A stretch of DNA of 46,386 nt from Acetobacter senegalensis. Lineage in GTDB: Bacteria; Pseudomonadota; Alphaproteobacteria; Acetobacterales; Acetobacteraceae. Positions 32,582-40,762 of this stretch are shown here, piece after piece. Below the pieces are notes generated by a model. It searched no databases. It saw nothing but the letters and a program-made list of their open reading frames with translations, and had not been told where the DNA came from. Made by a program: the position numbers and the translations under genes. Location: assembly GCF_001580995.1 (NCBI RefSeq), contig NZ_LHZU01000118.1, forward strand, positions 1 through 46,386. Direction: 5' to 3'. Each line of letters opens with the position of its first letter. Position 1 is the first letter of the stretch.

Positions 32582-33280
32582 GTGCGGAAAAATGGCGCGT
32601 GGGGTCTGCTGTTTATGATGTCACTGTCTTTTCCTGACTGGATGCCACTCTGGGCGCAGCTTGTGCTCATGGCGGTGGGGATTGTGTTTGGCCTCGGCTT
32701 CCTCATGATGCCCTTTGCCGTGTTTGGTGTAAAAGGGCGTCTGGCGGAGCTTGAACTGCTTGTGCAGGAACTGCATGCAGATGTGCGGGCCATTTCCCTG
32801 CGTCTGGCATCTGTGCAGGGTGTGGAAACAGGCCGTCTGTCACGGGATATGTATGACCGGCCCCAACCTCCCGGACAGGCTGTGGTGGAAGAAGTGCGTC
32901 CTCCCGAACCTGTGCGGCCTGCGGGGCCGCCGTCACCACCGGTTCTGGGGCCGCTGCGTGCGCCGCGCGTCTCAGACGCCTATGAACCGCGGCAGGATGC
33001 GCCTCCTGCACCGCACGTTGCCTCGGAACGTTCCTCTCCTCTGTCCACGCGCCGGATGCCTTGGCACGAACCTGTGTCTGAGCGGGAAGAAGGGCGTGCA
33101 GAACCGCAGGCGCATATCCGGCGGCGTGATCTGGCACCAGATGCCAACCAGCCGCCCTATCGGCCAGATTTCTCTCGTGAGCGGGAAGATCTTCACACAC
33201 CCAGACGTCATGACCCTGAAACAGGCCGCACGGAACCGATGCTGAACTGGCCGCCGGGCAGGCCTTCCATTCAGGAATAG
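32582..33280 (+). CDS. Proline-rich protein with one N-terminal membrane anchor, unknown function
   Basis: I do not recognise this 232-residue product. The N-terminus has a TM helix (AQLVLMAVGIVFGLGFLMMPFAVFG, about residues 22-46), then a short leucine-zipper-like helix (RLAELELLVQELHADVRAISLRLASV), then about 150 residues rich in Pro, Arg, Glu and Ser with no globular pattern. The start is uncertain: GTG at 32582 with AGGGA three bases upstream, or ATG at 32615 with GGGG ten bases upstream. It follows gapR in the same direction and could share its transcript. The long disordered tail may be a scaffold or simply poorly conserved. Confidence 0.7.
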   Translation: MRKNGAWGLLFMMSLSFPDWMPLWAQLVLMAVGIVFGLGFLMMPFAVFGVKGRLAELELLVQELHADVRAISLRLASVQGVETGRLSRDMYDRPQPPGQAVVEEVRPPEPVRPAGPPSPPVLGPLRAPRVSDAYEPRQDAPPAPHVASERSSPLSTRRMPWHEPVSEREEGRAEPQAHIRRRDLAPDANQPPYRPDFSREREDLHTPRRHDPETGRTEPMLNWPPGRPSIQE

Positions 33281-33290
33281 GGTGGCTTTA

Positions 33291-33318
33291 AAAAATTCCC
33301 CGGCGCTTTATGCCGGGG
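33291..33318 (-). terminator. Intrinsic terminator after proB
   Basis: CCCCGGC (33298-33304) pairs with GCCGGGG (33312-33318) around a 7-nt loop. The minus strand continues into AATTTTTTAAA, a good U tract. It lies between the convergent proB and the Pro-rich membrane-protein gene. Confidence 0.85.
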
Positions 33319-33320
33319 TT

Positions 33321-34451
33321 TCAGACCATCACCAGATCATCACGATGAATGATCTCGTCACGGCCCTGCCAGCCAAGAATGCCTGCCAGTTCCGATGAGC
33401 GGTGGCCCGCAATCCGCCGGGCGTCATCCGCATCGTAGGATGTCAGGCCACGGGCCAGAATGCGCCCGCTCTCGTCAATCACTACAACCAGATCGCCTTG
33501 CGTAAAGTCTCCCTTCACGCCTTTCACACCGGCAGGCAGCAGGGAGCCGCCATGGTTCAGGGCGTCTGCCGCGCCCAGGTCAATCATGATCTCGCCAGCC
33601 GGGGTCAGGCTTCCTGCAATCCATTGTTTGCGGGCTGTCTGGCTACAGGTCTGCGGCAGGAACCAGGAGCAGCGGGCTCCTTCAAGCAACGCGCGCAAGG
33701 GGTGGTGTGTCTTGCCCAACGCAATGGCCATTGCGCAGCCTGACCGTGTGGCAATGCTGGCTGCCAGCAGTTTGGTGCGCATTCCGCCCGAAGAATAGCC
33801 GGGCGGTGGTTCGCCCCCCATGGCTTCAATATCAGGCGTCAGTGTTTCAATCACTGGCAGATGGGAGGCGGTGGGGTCTGTGCGGGGGTCCGCTGTATAA
33901 AGTCCATCAATGTCAGAGAGCAGAACAAGCTGGTCGGCATCCGTCATCTGCGCCACGCGAGCGGCCAAACGATCATTGTCTCCAAAGCGGATTTCAGCCG
34001 TGGCAATGGTATCGTTTTCGTTGATGACGGGTACACACCCGAGGCCCAGCAGGGTTTCCAGTGTGGCACGAGCGTTCAGGTAGCGCTTGCGGTCTTCCGT
34101 ATCTTCGGGCGTCAGCAGAAGCTGGGCGGCTGTTAAACCCTGCGCAGAAAGAGCATGGCTCCAGGCCTGCGCCAGACTGATTTGACCGACTGCTGCGGCA
34201 GCCTGTTTTTCTGCAAGACGCAGTGGTCCGTTAGTTAGCCCCAGTGTGTGGCGGGCCAACGCAATCGCGCCGGAGGAGACAACCGTAACATCCGTTCCCT
34301 GTTTTCTCAGCAGGGCGATATCTTCCGCAACGCTGGCCAGCCACGCCTGCCGAGGGGCGGCGTTTTCCGCATCCACCACCAGCGCGCTGCCAATTTTGAC
34401 AACAAGCCGCCGCGCGGAAGAGAGGGAAGGGGGAGTGGGGCGTCCGGTCAT
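33321..34451 (-). CDS. proB: Glutamate 5-kinase
   Basis: Phosphorylates glutamate in the first step of proline synthesis. The 376-residue product has the amino-acid-kinase core with RLVVKIGSALVV, VSSGAIALARHTLGL, VPVINENDTIAT, FGDNDRLAARVAQM and LLSDIDGLYTADP. A C-terminal PUA domain follows (QWIAGSLTPAGEIMIDLGA onward). This matches the E. coli AAK-PUA form. It lies downstream of obgE with a 186-bp gap holding a strong hairpin; proA is not in the window. Confidence 0.96.
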   Translation of the reverse strand: MTGRPTPPSLSSARRLVVKIGSALVVDAENAAPRQAWLASVAEDIALLRKQGTDVTVVSSGAIALARHTLGLTNGPLRLAEKQAAAAVGQISLAQAWSHALSAQGLTAAQLLLTPEDTEDRKRYLNARATLETLLGLGCVPVINENDTIATAEIRFGDNDRLAARVAQMTDADQLVLLSDIDGLYTADPRTDPTASHLPVIETLTPDIEAMGGEPPPGYSSGGMRTKLLAASIATRSGCAMAIALGKTHHPLRALLEGARCSWFLPQTCSQTARKQWIAGSLTPAGEIMIDLGAADALNHGGSLLPAGVKGVKGDFTQGDLVVVIDESGRILARGLTSYDADDARRIAGHRSSELAGILGWQGRDEIIHRDDLVMV

Positions 34452-34541
34452 GGAAGAATCCGTTACTGGCAGTGTGGCCTTTACCGGAGAGGGTTAAAGC
34501 ATATCCCGCCCGCTGCGAGTATCCACAGGGCCGGAATATGT

Positions 34542-34573
34542 CCGTTTACACCCCCAAGGCGGGGGTGAAACGG
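34542..34573. repeat. Strong hairpin between obgE and proB
   Basis: CCGTTT, one bulged A, CACCCCC (34549-34555), loop AAGGC, then GGGGGTG and AAACGG: a 13-bp stem with one bulge. Neither strand has a following T run, so it is not a standard terminator. It may be an RNA processing or stability element, or an attenuator between the two genes. The rest of the 186-bp gap shows nothing recognisable. Confidence 0.6.
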
Positions 34574-34637
34574 TTGTGCGATGCCTTATCCTCTTCCCGT
34601 GTTCTTGTGCCGGCTTTCAGGCATTGGTCTGGGGCCG

Positions 34638-35675
<1,038 letters not shown>

Positions 35676-35690
35676 TCAGTGCCAAAACAG

Positions 35691-35725
35691 GAAAAGGGGC
35701 CGATCCTGAGGACCGGCCCCTTTCG
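35691..35725 (-). terminator. Intrinsic terminator after rpmA
   Basis: AAAGGGGCCG (35693-35702) pairs with CGGCCCCTTT (35714-35723), and an inner TCC/GGA extends the stem. The minus strand continues TTTTCCTGTTTT. It should end most rplU-rpmA transcripts, leaving obgE on read-through or its own promoter. Confidence 0.88.
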
Positions 35726-35769
35726 CCATTCCGGCCACGGGTATAACGCGCAGCAGGGGGGCTTGATGC

Positions 35770-36039
35770 TTATTCAGCAGCAGCCGGCAGCGCATCAACA
35801 GAAACGTGCACGCGGCCTTCAGCGCGACGTTCAAAACGAACGCTGCCATCAATCAGAGCGAAGATGGTGTGGTCACGACCGACACCAACGTTTGCGCCCG
35901 GCTTCATCTTCGTGCCGCGCTGGCGGATGATGATGTTACCGGCAACAACCTGTTCGCCACCAAATTTCTTGACGCCAAGGCGGCGTCCGGCGCTATCGCG
36001 CCCGTTGCGGGATGAACCGCCAGCTTTCTTTTGTGCCAT
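35770..36039 (-). CDS. rpmA: 50S ribosomal protein L27
   Basis: Ribosomal protein whose N-terminal tail reaches the peptidyl-transferase centre. The 89-residue product begins [20 protein letters not shown] with no cleavable leader, and continues [23 protein letters not shown] and [16 protein letters not shown] lies a few bases before the ATG. It is the second gene of the rplU-rpmA operon. Confidence 0.98.
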   Translation of the reverse strand: MAQKKAGGSSRNGRDSAGRRLGVKKFGGEQVVAGNIIIRQRGTKMKPGANVGVGRDHTIFALIDGSVRFERRAEGRVHVSVDALPAAAE

Positions 36040-36087
36040 GACCTAAGTCCTCCTGGTCTTGCCTGCTCTTGAACCCTGATGCGGGAT

Positions 36088-36402
36088 TCAGGCGGCGTTG
36101 ATCTCTTGAATGCGCAGAACGGTAACCGGCTGACGGTGACCATTCTTGCGGCGGCTGTTCTGCCGGCGGCGCTTCTTGAAGATGATGACCTTCTTGAGGC
36201 GGTCCTGAGCGATGACGGTTGCCGTCACCTTTGCGCCAGCTACGGTGGGGGCGCCAATGGTGGTGGTGCCTTCGCCACCTACGGCAAGAACCTCATCAAA
36301 CGTGATGGTTGCGCCAGCTTCGGTTTCCAGTTTTTCAACCTTGAGCACCATGTTGGGCTCAACCCGATACTGCTTGCCGCCGGTGCGGATAACTGCGAAC
36401 AT
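36088..36402 (-). CDS. rplU: 50S ribosomal protein L21
   Basis: Binds 23S rRNA domain V region near L20. The 104-residue product starts [20 protein letters not shown], with [20 protein letters not shown] and the basic [21 protein letters not shown] segment. The frame is open upstream to 36498, but the family start is the ATG at 36402. A strong promoter lies about 125 bases upstream, divergent from the tRNA-Ser gene. Confidence 0.97.
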   Translation of the reverse strand: MFAVIRTGGKQYRVEPNMVLKVEKLETEAGATITFDEVLAVGGEGTTTIGAPTVAGAKVTATVIAQDRLKKVIIFKKRRRQNSRRKNGHRQPVTVLRIQEINAA

Positions 36403-36526
36403 AATAAACGGTCTCTCTTTCCGATCTCTCAACCTCCCGCGGCAGTATGCAGGCGAGTGGTCTGGACGCTTTTTGTTCTTGTGCCGCACAGGCGGCATGC
36501 CTCCCTCTGTGGGGAGTGGTGCGGCC

Positions 36527-36555
36527 TTTTAAAGGTTTGCTGTGGCCTCCGTCAA
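36527..36555 (-). promoter_or_regulatory. Promoter of rplU-rpmA
   Basis: TTGACG (36555-36550), a 17-bp spacer and TTAAAA (36532-36527) on the minus strand make a near-consensus sigma-70 promoter. The leader to the rplU ATG is roughly 115-120 nt, long enough for an autoregulatory ribosomal-protein leader, though I could not recognise one. Confidence 0.7.
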
Positions 36556-36578
36556 CAAAAACATGCACAGCATCCCGC

Positions 36579-36607
36579 TTGCACGCGCATTCAAGCCCGC
36601 TTATAAG
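36579..36607 (+). promoter_or_regulatory. Promoter of tRNA-Ser
   Basis: TTGCAC (36579-36584), a 17-bp spacer and TATAAG (36602-36607) place initiation a few bases before the mature tRNA 5' end at 36618. It is back to back with the rplU promoter, 24 bp apart. Confidence 0.7.
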
Positions 36608-36617
36608 CCAGCTTCAC

Positions 36618-36843
<226 letters not shown>

Positions 36844-38010
36844 ATGGGCCGGTTATCAGCGACCTCTGTAAAAGCCACCAAAGAGCCTGGACGCTATGGT
36901 GATGGTGATGGCCTCTATCTCGTTGTGACTCCCTCGGGGAGTAAATCCTGGGTTTGTCGCGTCCAAAAGAACGGCAAGAGGCGAGATATCGGCTTAGGCA
37001 GCGTCAAGAAGGTACCCTTGGCCCTCGCAAGAGAGCGTGCCGTTAAAACGCGAATGCAGGTCGAGGTCGGAATTGATCCCGTCTCAGAGCGCCGTAAAGA
37101 GGCAGGCATTCCCACATTTCGCGAGGCCGTTTCTCTGGTCTTTGCAGAGAACAAGGCGAGCTGGAAAAATCAGAAGCACCGCGCTCAGTGGTTGTCCACG
37201 TTAGAGCGCTATGCGTTCCCCATCATTGGTGACCTCTCCATCTCGGAGCTCGACGGACACCATGCGCGCGATGTTGTCGCCCCCATCTGGTTAGAAAAGC
37301 CCGAAACAGCGCGCCGGGTTCGTCAGCGCATCGGCAGCGTGGTCGATTGGGCTATTGGCAAAGGTTACCGAACCTTACCATTGCCCCTCGCGGCAATGGA
37401 CAAATCTCTCCCGAGAATTAAATCCAAGCCCGTTCACCATGCAGCGTTGCCCTATGTGGAAGTGCCGCAATTTCTGTCTTATCTCCAAGGCGGCGACTCA
37501 ATCGGTCGCTTAGCCCTGTCGGTCCTGATCCTCACGGCGACACGCTCTGGCGAGGTCAGGGGTGCAACGTGGGATGAAATTGACTTCGAGAATGCTCTCT
37601 GGACGATTCCGGCTGAGCGTATGAAGGCTGGCAGGGAGCATGTCATCCCTCTCTCACCGTCCGTACTCGCGCTTTTGCAGAAAGCTGCGACCTATCGGGA
37701 GGCACGGAGTCCTCTAGTCTTTCCAGGGCAGCGAGGAGCGAAGCCGCTGTCGGACATGACGCTGACTAAAATTTGTCGAGACGCCAAAATTGAAGCCGTT
37801 CCACATGGTTTCCGATCGTCGTTCCGGGACTGGGTCGCAGAAGAAACCACCTTTGATGGCGATATCGCCGAAATGGCCTTGGCTCATGCGATCGGAAACA
37901 AAGTTGAGGCCGCTTATCGCCGGGGAAACTTGTTAGAAAAACGGCGCGTCATGATGAATGCTTGGGGTGATTATGCCTCAGGTACAGCGGAAAATGCTGA
38001 CCATGCATAA
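36844..38010 (+). CDS. int: Tyrosine recombinase / integrase of the mobile element
   Basis: Site-specific recombinase expected to integrate and excise the element at tRNA-Ser. The 388-residue product has the N-terminal arm-binding domain of P4-type integrases (DGDGLYLVVTPSGSKSW, residues 20-36), a core-binding domain (about 90-185) and the catalytic domain. All expected catalytic residues are present: Arg234 (TATRSGEVRG), Lys261, His321 and Arg324 (HGFRSSFRDW), His348 and the nucleophile Tyr358 (EAAYRRGNL). It therefore looks functional. It reads away from the tRNA and its 3' end overlaps the next gene. Confidence 0.95.
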   Translation: MGRLSATSVKATKEPGRYGDGDGLYLVVTPSGSKSWVCRVQKNGKRRDIGLGSVKKVPLALARERAVKTRMQVEVGIDPVSERRKEAGIPTFREAVSLVFAENKASWKNQKHRAQWLSTLERYAFPIIGDLSISELDGHHARDVVAPIWLEKPETARRVRQRIGSVVDWAIGKGYRTLPLPLAAMDKSLPRIKSKPVHHAALPYVEVPQFLSYLQGGDSIGRLALSVLILTATRSGEVRGATWDEIDFENALWTIPAERMKAGREHVIPLSPSVLALLQKAATYREARSPLVFPGQRGAKPLSDMTLTKICRDAKIEAVPHGFRSSFRDWVAEETTFDGDIAEMALAHAIGNKVEAAYRRGNLLEKRRVMMNAWGDYASGTAENADHA

Positions 38011-39157
38011 TCAGTATCAAGAAGATGATATCTACAACGAGGCTGCAAGACGAGTAGGTCAGGGAGACATTGTTTCTGGGAAAAAGATTGTAAGAACTTA
38101 CACAAAGAAAACGCTAAAAGAAATAACGAAATTAAAATCTAAATATATTACTGTATCTATTTGTTTAGGATTTGTTTTGTTTTTTTCTATTTTTGCATAT
38201 ATTGATCACTTAACGGAAAATAGATTTAAAAATATTTCTTCTACATATTTTGTGATTGCTATATTTTCCATTTTAATTATGGCCATTATTTCTTTTAATT
38301 TCGGAAGAGTTGCGCAATATTTTTCTCCACTTTCTAAGCGCCTACTATCAGAACATCGGAATATCCCCCCTGTCATCGAAAGCCTTTTCGATGACTTGAG
38401 AAATGGCTCATGGGAGGCTTCGATTGGTGGAAAGCAGATGCCCTCGTACCTGCTGGATAGCCCTTGGCGCATGCTTCTTGTCGGGGGAGCAGATGTGAGA
38501 GAGCGACGGCATGAGCTTTGGTGTTTATTTAAACCTAAGCTTGCTGGGGATATCTGTGTTCGCAAAATACCTAGCGGTCAACATCCCACAGATAGACCAG
38601 ATATTGCTTCGATACACGTCCAAAGCGGCAGACAGGAGACGACTGAAATTGCTCTTGAGGACGCAGCACGCGAAGGTCACGGAACTCCCAGCGATACAGA
38701 TACGCCGAGAGAACCACCCGCCGCCTATACCGCGGAAGTAATTCAAGGCAGCCATAGTGTTACGAGAGAAGGCAGGCTGCTTGAGGAGTTTCGGTCTATC
38801 TTTCCTACGCAATTCAAGGATCTGCTCGAATTCCTTCAAGATCTCCAATTAGAGCGCAAATTAAAAAGATCACACCAGTGGCCGGGTGAAAACAGTGAGA
38901 AGTGGCTGATCATCTTTCAAACCTGTCATGAGGTCGCAAAAACTACGGGGAATGTCGAAAGCACCGGCAAGCGCCTTATTGCCGAATGTGTAACTGCACT
39001 GGAAAAAGCCAAAGATGAAAACCGCATCAATGAAGTGGGCCTGACCACAGACTCCCCGTCGACCGATTGGGTAAAAGGCTTTGTGCATAACGGGAAAGGC
39101 TATGGTTGGATTTATGACGGGATTTTTGAATTCAACAGTTTTAACGAGATAAAATAA
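37973..39157 (+). CDS. Two-TM protein of unknown function, overlapping int
   Basis: I do not recognise this protein of about 394 residues. The N-terminal 57 residues are polar. Two TM helices follow (YITVSICLGFVLFFSIFAYI, about 58-77, and YFVIAIFSILIMAIISFNFG, about 92-111), with a short extracytoplasmic loop. A soluble region of about 280 residues follows, containing SLFDDLRNGSWEASIGGK, a Ser/Thr/Pro-rich spacer and a helical C-terminal part with EFRSIFPTQFKDLLEFLQDL. The first part is markedly A/T-rich, unlike both chromosome and transfer genes, so it was probably acquired separately. The start is uncertain: ATG 37973 has GGGGTGA before it; ATG 38003 overlaps the int stop by 8 bases. Confidence 0.7.
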   Translation: MPQVQRKMLTMHNQYQEDDIYNEAARRVGQGDIVSGKKIVRTYTKKTLKEITKLKSKYITVSICLGFVLFFSIFAYIDHLTENRFKNISSTYFVIAIFSILIMAIISFNFGRVAQYFSPLSKRLLSEHRNIPPVIESLFDDLRNGSWEASIGGKQMPSYLLDSPWRMLLVGGADVRERRHELWCLFKPKLAGDICVRKIPSGQHPTDRPDIASIHVQSGRQETTEIALEDAAREGHGTPSDTDTPREPPAAYTAEVIQGSHSVTREGRLLEEFRSIFPTQFKDLLEFLQDLQLERKLKRSHQWPGENSEKWLIIFQTCHEVAKTTGNVESTGKRLIAECVTALEKAKDENRINEVGLTTDSPSTDWVKGFVHNGKGYGWIYDGIFEFNSFNEIK

Positions 39158-39189
39158 TTAAAAAATAGCCTTAAAAATCAACTGGTTAT

Positions 39190-39230
39190 AATTTAACCTT
39201 TATTTTGGCTTGCTGGTGGAAGGTTAAATT
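39190..39230. promoter_or_regulatory. 11-bp perfect inverted repeat upstream of the AlpA-like gene
   Basis: AATTTAACCTT (39190-39200) and AAGGTTAAATT (39220-39230) are perfect inverted copies around 19 bp. They lie 64 bases before the regulator ATG, in an A/T-rich 136-bp gap. There is no T run after the second arm, so an operator is more likely than a terminator. A smaller GCCGA/TCGGC pair (39239-39243, 39259-39263) follows. Confidence 0.5.
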
Positions 39231-39293
39231 CACACAGCGCCGATTTCACTTCATAGGGTCGGCATCGTTCCAAACGAAACAGGATGGACCACG

Positions 39294-39500
39294 ATGCATA
39301 AATCCGGACCCGATGCTTTCCTCCTCACGATCGATGATGTGCTCCGCATGACGGGCTACCGCAGCCGATCGAGCATTTATCGTCTGATGAAGCGCTCCCA
39401 GATTCCGCTACCGATCATGGTCGGCGGAGGGCGCGTCCGATGGCGCTCTGGCGACATTGAGCACTGGCTCAAGAGCCTCCCGACCCAATCCTACGGCTAG
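39294..39500 (+). CDS. AlpA-family / excisionase-like DNA-binding protein
   Basis: Small MerR-like winged-helix protein of 68 residues. It has LLTIDDVLRMTGYRSRSSIY (helix-turn-helix), KRSQIPLPIMVGGGRVRW (wing) and SGDIEHWLKSLP (C-terminal helix). This is the pattern of AlpA, which activates integrase and excision genes in P4-like and ICE-type elements, and of recombination directionality factors. AGGATGG lies about nine bases before the ATG. It heads the transfer gene block and could control both that block and excision through the upstream inverted repeat. Confidence 0.85.
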   Translation: MHKSGPDAFLLTIDDVLRMTGYRSRSSIYRLMKRSQIPLPIMVGGGRVRWRSGDIEHWLKSLPTQSYG

Positions 39501-39607
39501 CGGTCTGAGGCAGCGCCTGCGTCGTTAAACGCCGCGCCGCCCCAGACCTCCCGAACATTCTCACCCTTCCCATGACTTTGCGTCCTCGAACGCGAAAAGG
39601 ATCTCGC

Positions 39608-40189
39608 ATGCCCGTGTTCCTGAGTGCTTTTGCACGCCTTCAGTCCTGGCTATCGCCCGCCTCTGATCAGACCCTCTCGGTCAAAGCGCCTGCCCGTATT
39701 CTTCGGGGGGTTGGCCCCATCATTGAGAAGCTCATCACTGATGACAAAATCGGCGAGAGCTACCGGTGCGCCACGTCGCACTGGTTTCGCTATGACGTAC
39801 CCCCTCTGGAGTATTATCATGGCTCCACATCGACCTGCGTTATCTCCGGCCCGTTGCTGAAGCATGGCAAAGCCTACCGCCCAACAGGGGCGATTATTCA
39901 GACACCCGGCTTCGATGTTCGCCTCCCGCCAGAAGACGCTTACGACCTGGACCAACAGATCCAGATCGCCATCGAAAACACGATCGCCGATTGGGTCGCG
40001 GATTACCACGAGCGCGAGCCAGCCCCTGAGCCCCTCCATCCACCGGGTCCAACAGTCGATCTCGACGCGCTCCTTGACGACACGGCGTCCGTGTTTCATC
40101 CAGACTCATTAGAGACACGGTTTGCGTCGCCTAAAACGCGGAAACAGCGCCGTTCGACCTCCTCATCCAAGGGAGGTCAGCATGTCTAA
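39608..40189 (+). CDS. Protein of unknown function at the head of the transfer operon
   Basis: This 193-residue protein is not recognised. The N-terminal half has a compact-looking mix (SVKAPARILRGVGPIIEKLI, ATSHWFRYDVPPLEYYHGS, TCVISGPLLKHGKAYRPTG). The second half has an acidic helix (DLDQQIQIAIENTIADWVAD), a Pro-rich stretch and a basic Ser/Lys/Arg tail. AAAAGGA sits six bases before the ATG at 39608. Its stop overlaps the next ORF (ATGTCTAA) and it leads a chain of overlapping genes that ends in the relaxase. The context suggests a transfer or mobilisation accessory role, but that is inference. Confidence 0.7.
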   Translation: MPVFLSAFARLQSWLSPASDQTLSVKAPARILRGVGPIIEKLITDDKIGESYRCATSHWFRYDVPPLEYYHGSTSTCVISGPLLKHGKAYRPTGAIIQTPGFDVRLPPEDAYDLDQQIQIAIENTIADWVADYHEREPAPEPLHPPGPTVDLDALLDDTASVFHPDSLETRFASPKTRKQRRSTSSSKGGQHV

Positions 40190-40400
40190 ACGACAGCCTG
40201 TCTCTCTCCCGTTCGATCGACCCGAGACTTCGTCTCGGGCCACAGAAAGAAGAACACACCCCACGCACTGGCCTGCGGCTTGGGGCTGCGCTTTTCAGCG
40301 CGTGCGATCCGCCTACACATCCGGCGGTTCTGGTCGACACCTTGGAACGCCTAGATTTTCCGAGAGTGCGGATGGCCTACACGGGCAGGTGCAGCCATGA
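40182..40400 (+). CDS. Small ORF between transfer genes (72 residues), unknown
   Basis: The frame is supported by GGGAGG shortly before the ATG, an 8-base overlap with the upstream stop and an ATGA overlap with the next gene. The product is polar, rich in Arg, Ser, Pro and Gly, with no recognisable motif. The DNA holds several hairpins, including CCCGAGAC-TTC-GTCTCGGG at 40221-40239, so the stretch may be as much a structured DNA or RNA element as a coding region. If it is not translated, it is a 207-bp gap that could carry oriT. Confidence 0.45.
   Translation: MSKRQPVSLPFDRPETSSRATERRTHPTHWPAAWGCAFQRVRSAYTSGGSGRHLGTPRFSESADGLHGQVQP
40221..40239. repeat. Perfect hairpin upstream of the TrwA-like gene; candidate oriT vicinity
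   Basis: CCCGAGAC (40221-40228), loop TTC, GTCTCGGG (40232-40239): 8-bp stem. Two further short hairpins follow: GCGCT-TTTC-AGCGC, and CCGCC/GGCGG between about 40307 and 40326. In R388, oriT lies next to trwA, upstream of the trwABC genes, and contains such inverted repeats. I see no match to the R388 nic sequence, so oriT is only a positional guess. Confidence 0.35.
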
Positions 40401-40762
40401 GCACGGTCCAGCACACTCTGCGCCTGCCAAGGGCGCTCGATCAGGCTCTACGCAAGCACGCGGCAGCTCGCGAGCTGACTCCTTATGCACTCTTACAGCT
40501 CTGCGTTCGCAGCGGACTCGCGAGCGCAATCGAAGAGCGCGGCCAAACCTCACTCCTCAACGAGATCGCGCGAGAGCTTGGAACCCTCAGCGCGCGCCTT
40601 GCCCATGTCGAGCGCCTCACAGAACGCACGCTCTATGTGGCGTGCGCTGCCTATGTCTATGCCCGCGCCGCAACTCCGGCCCGTGTCGATGACACCCAAC
40701 TCAGTGATGACATCACGGCGGCTTTTCAGCGCCAGCTTTCTCATGCCGGAGACGCCTCATGA
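40397..40762 (+). CDS. Probable relaxosome accessory protein, TrwA-like (ribbon-helix-helix)
   Basis: A 121-residue protein. The N-terminus HTLRLPRALDQALRKHAAAR followed by ELTPYALLQLCVRSGL fits a ribbon-helix-helix fold: one beta strand, then two helices. The rest is helical (RELGTLSARLAHVERLTERT) and may oligomerise. It sits directly before the coupling protein and relaxase, the same place and size as TrwA in the R388 trwABC operon, where TrwA binds oriT and represses the operon. Both ends overlap neighbours by four bases (ATGA). Assignment rests on context and a short fold match, not on clear sequence identity. Confidence 0.6.
   Translation: MSTVQHTLRLPRALDQALRKHAAARELTPYALLQLCVRSGLASAIEERGQTSLLNEIARELGTLSARLAHVERLTERTLYVACAAYVYARAATPARVDDTQLSDDITAAFQRQLSHAGDAS

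Noticed and set aside
39650..40118. Minus-strand frames opposite the first transfer-operon ORF
   Set aside because: The plus-strand ORF has a good ribosome site and stop/start overlap with its neighbour; the minus frames have neither.
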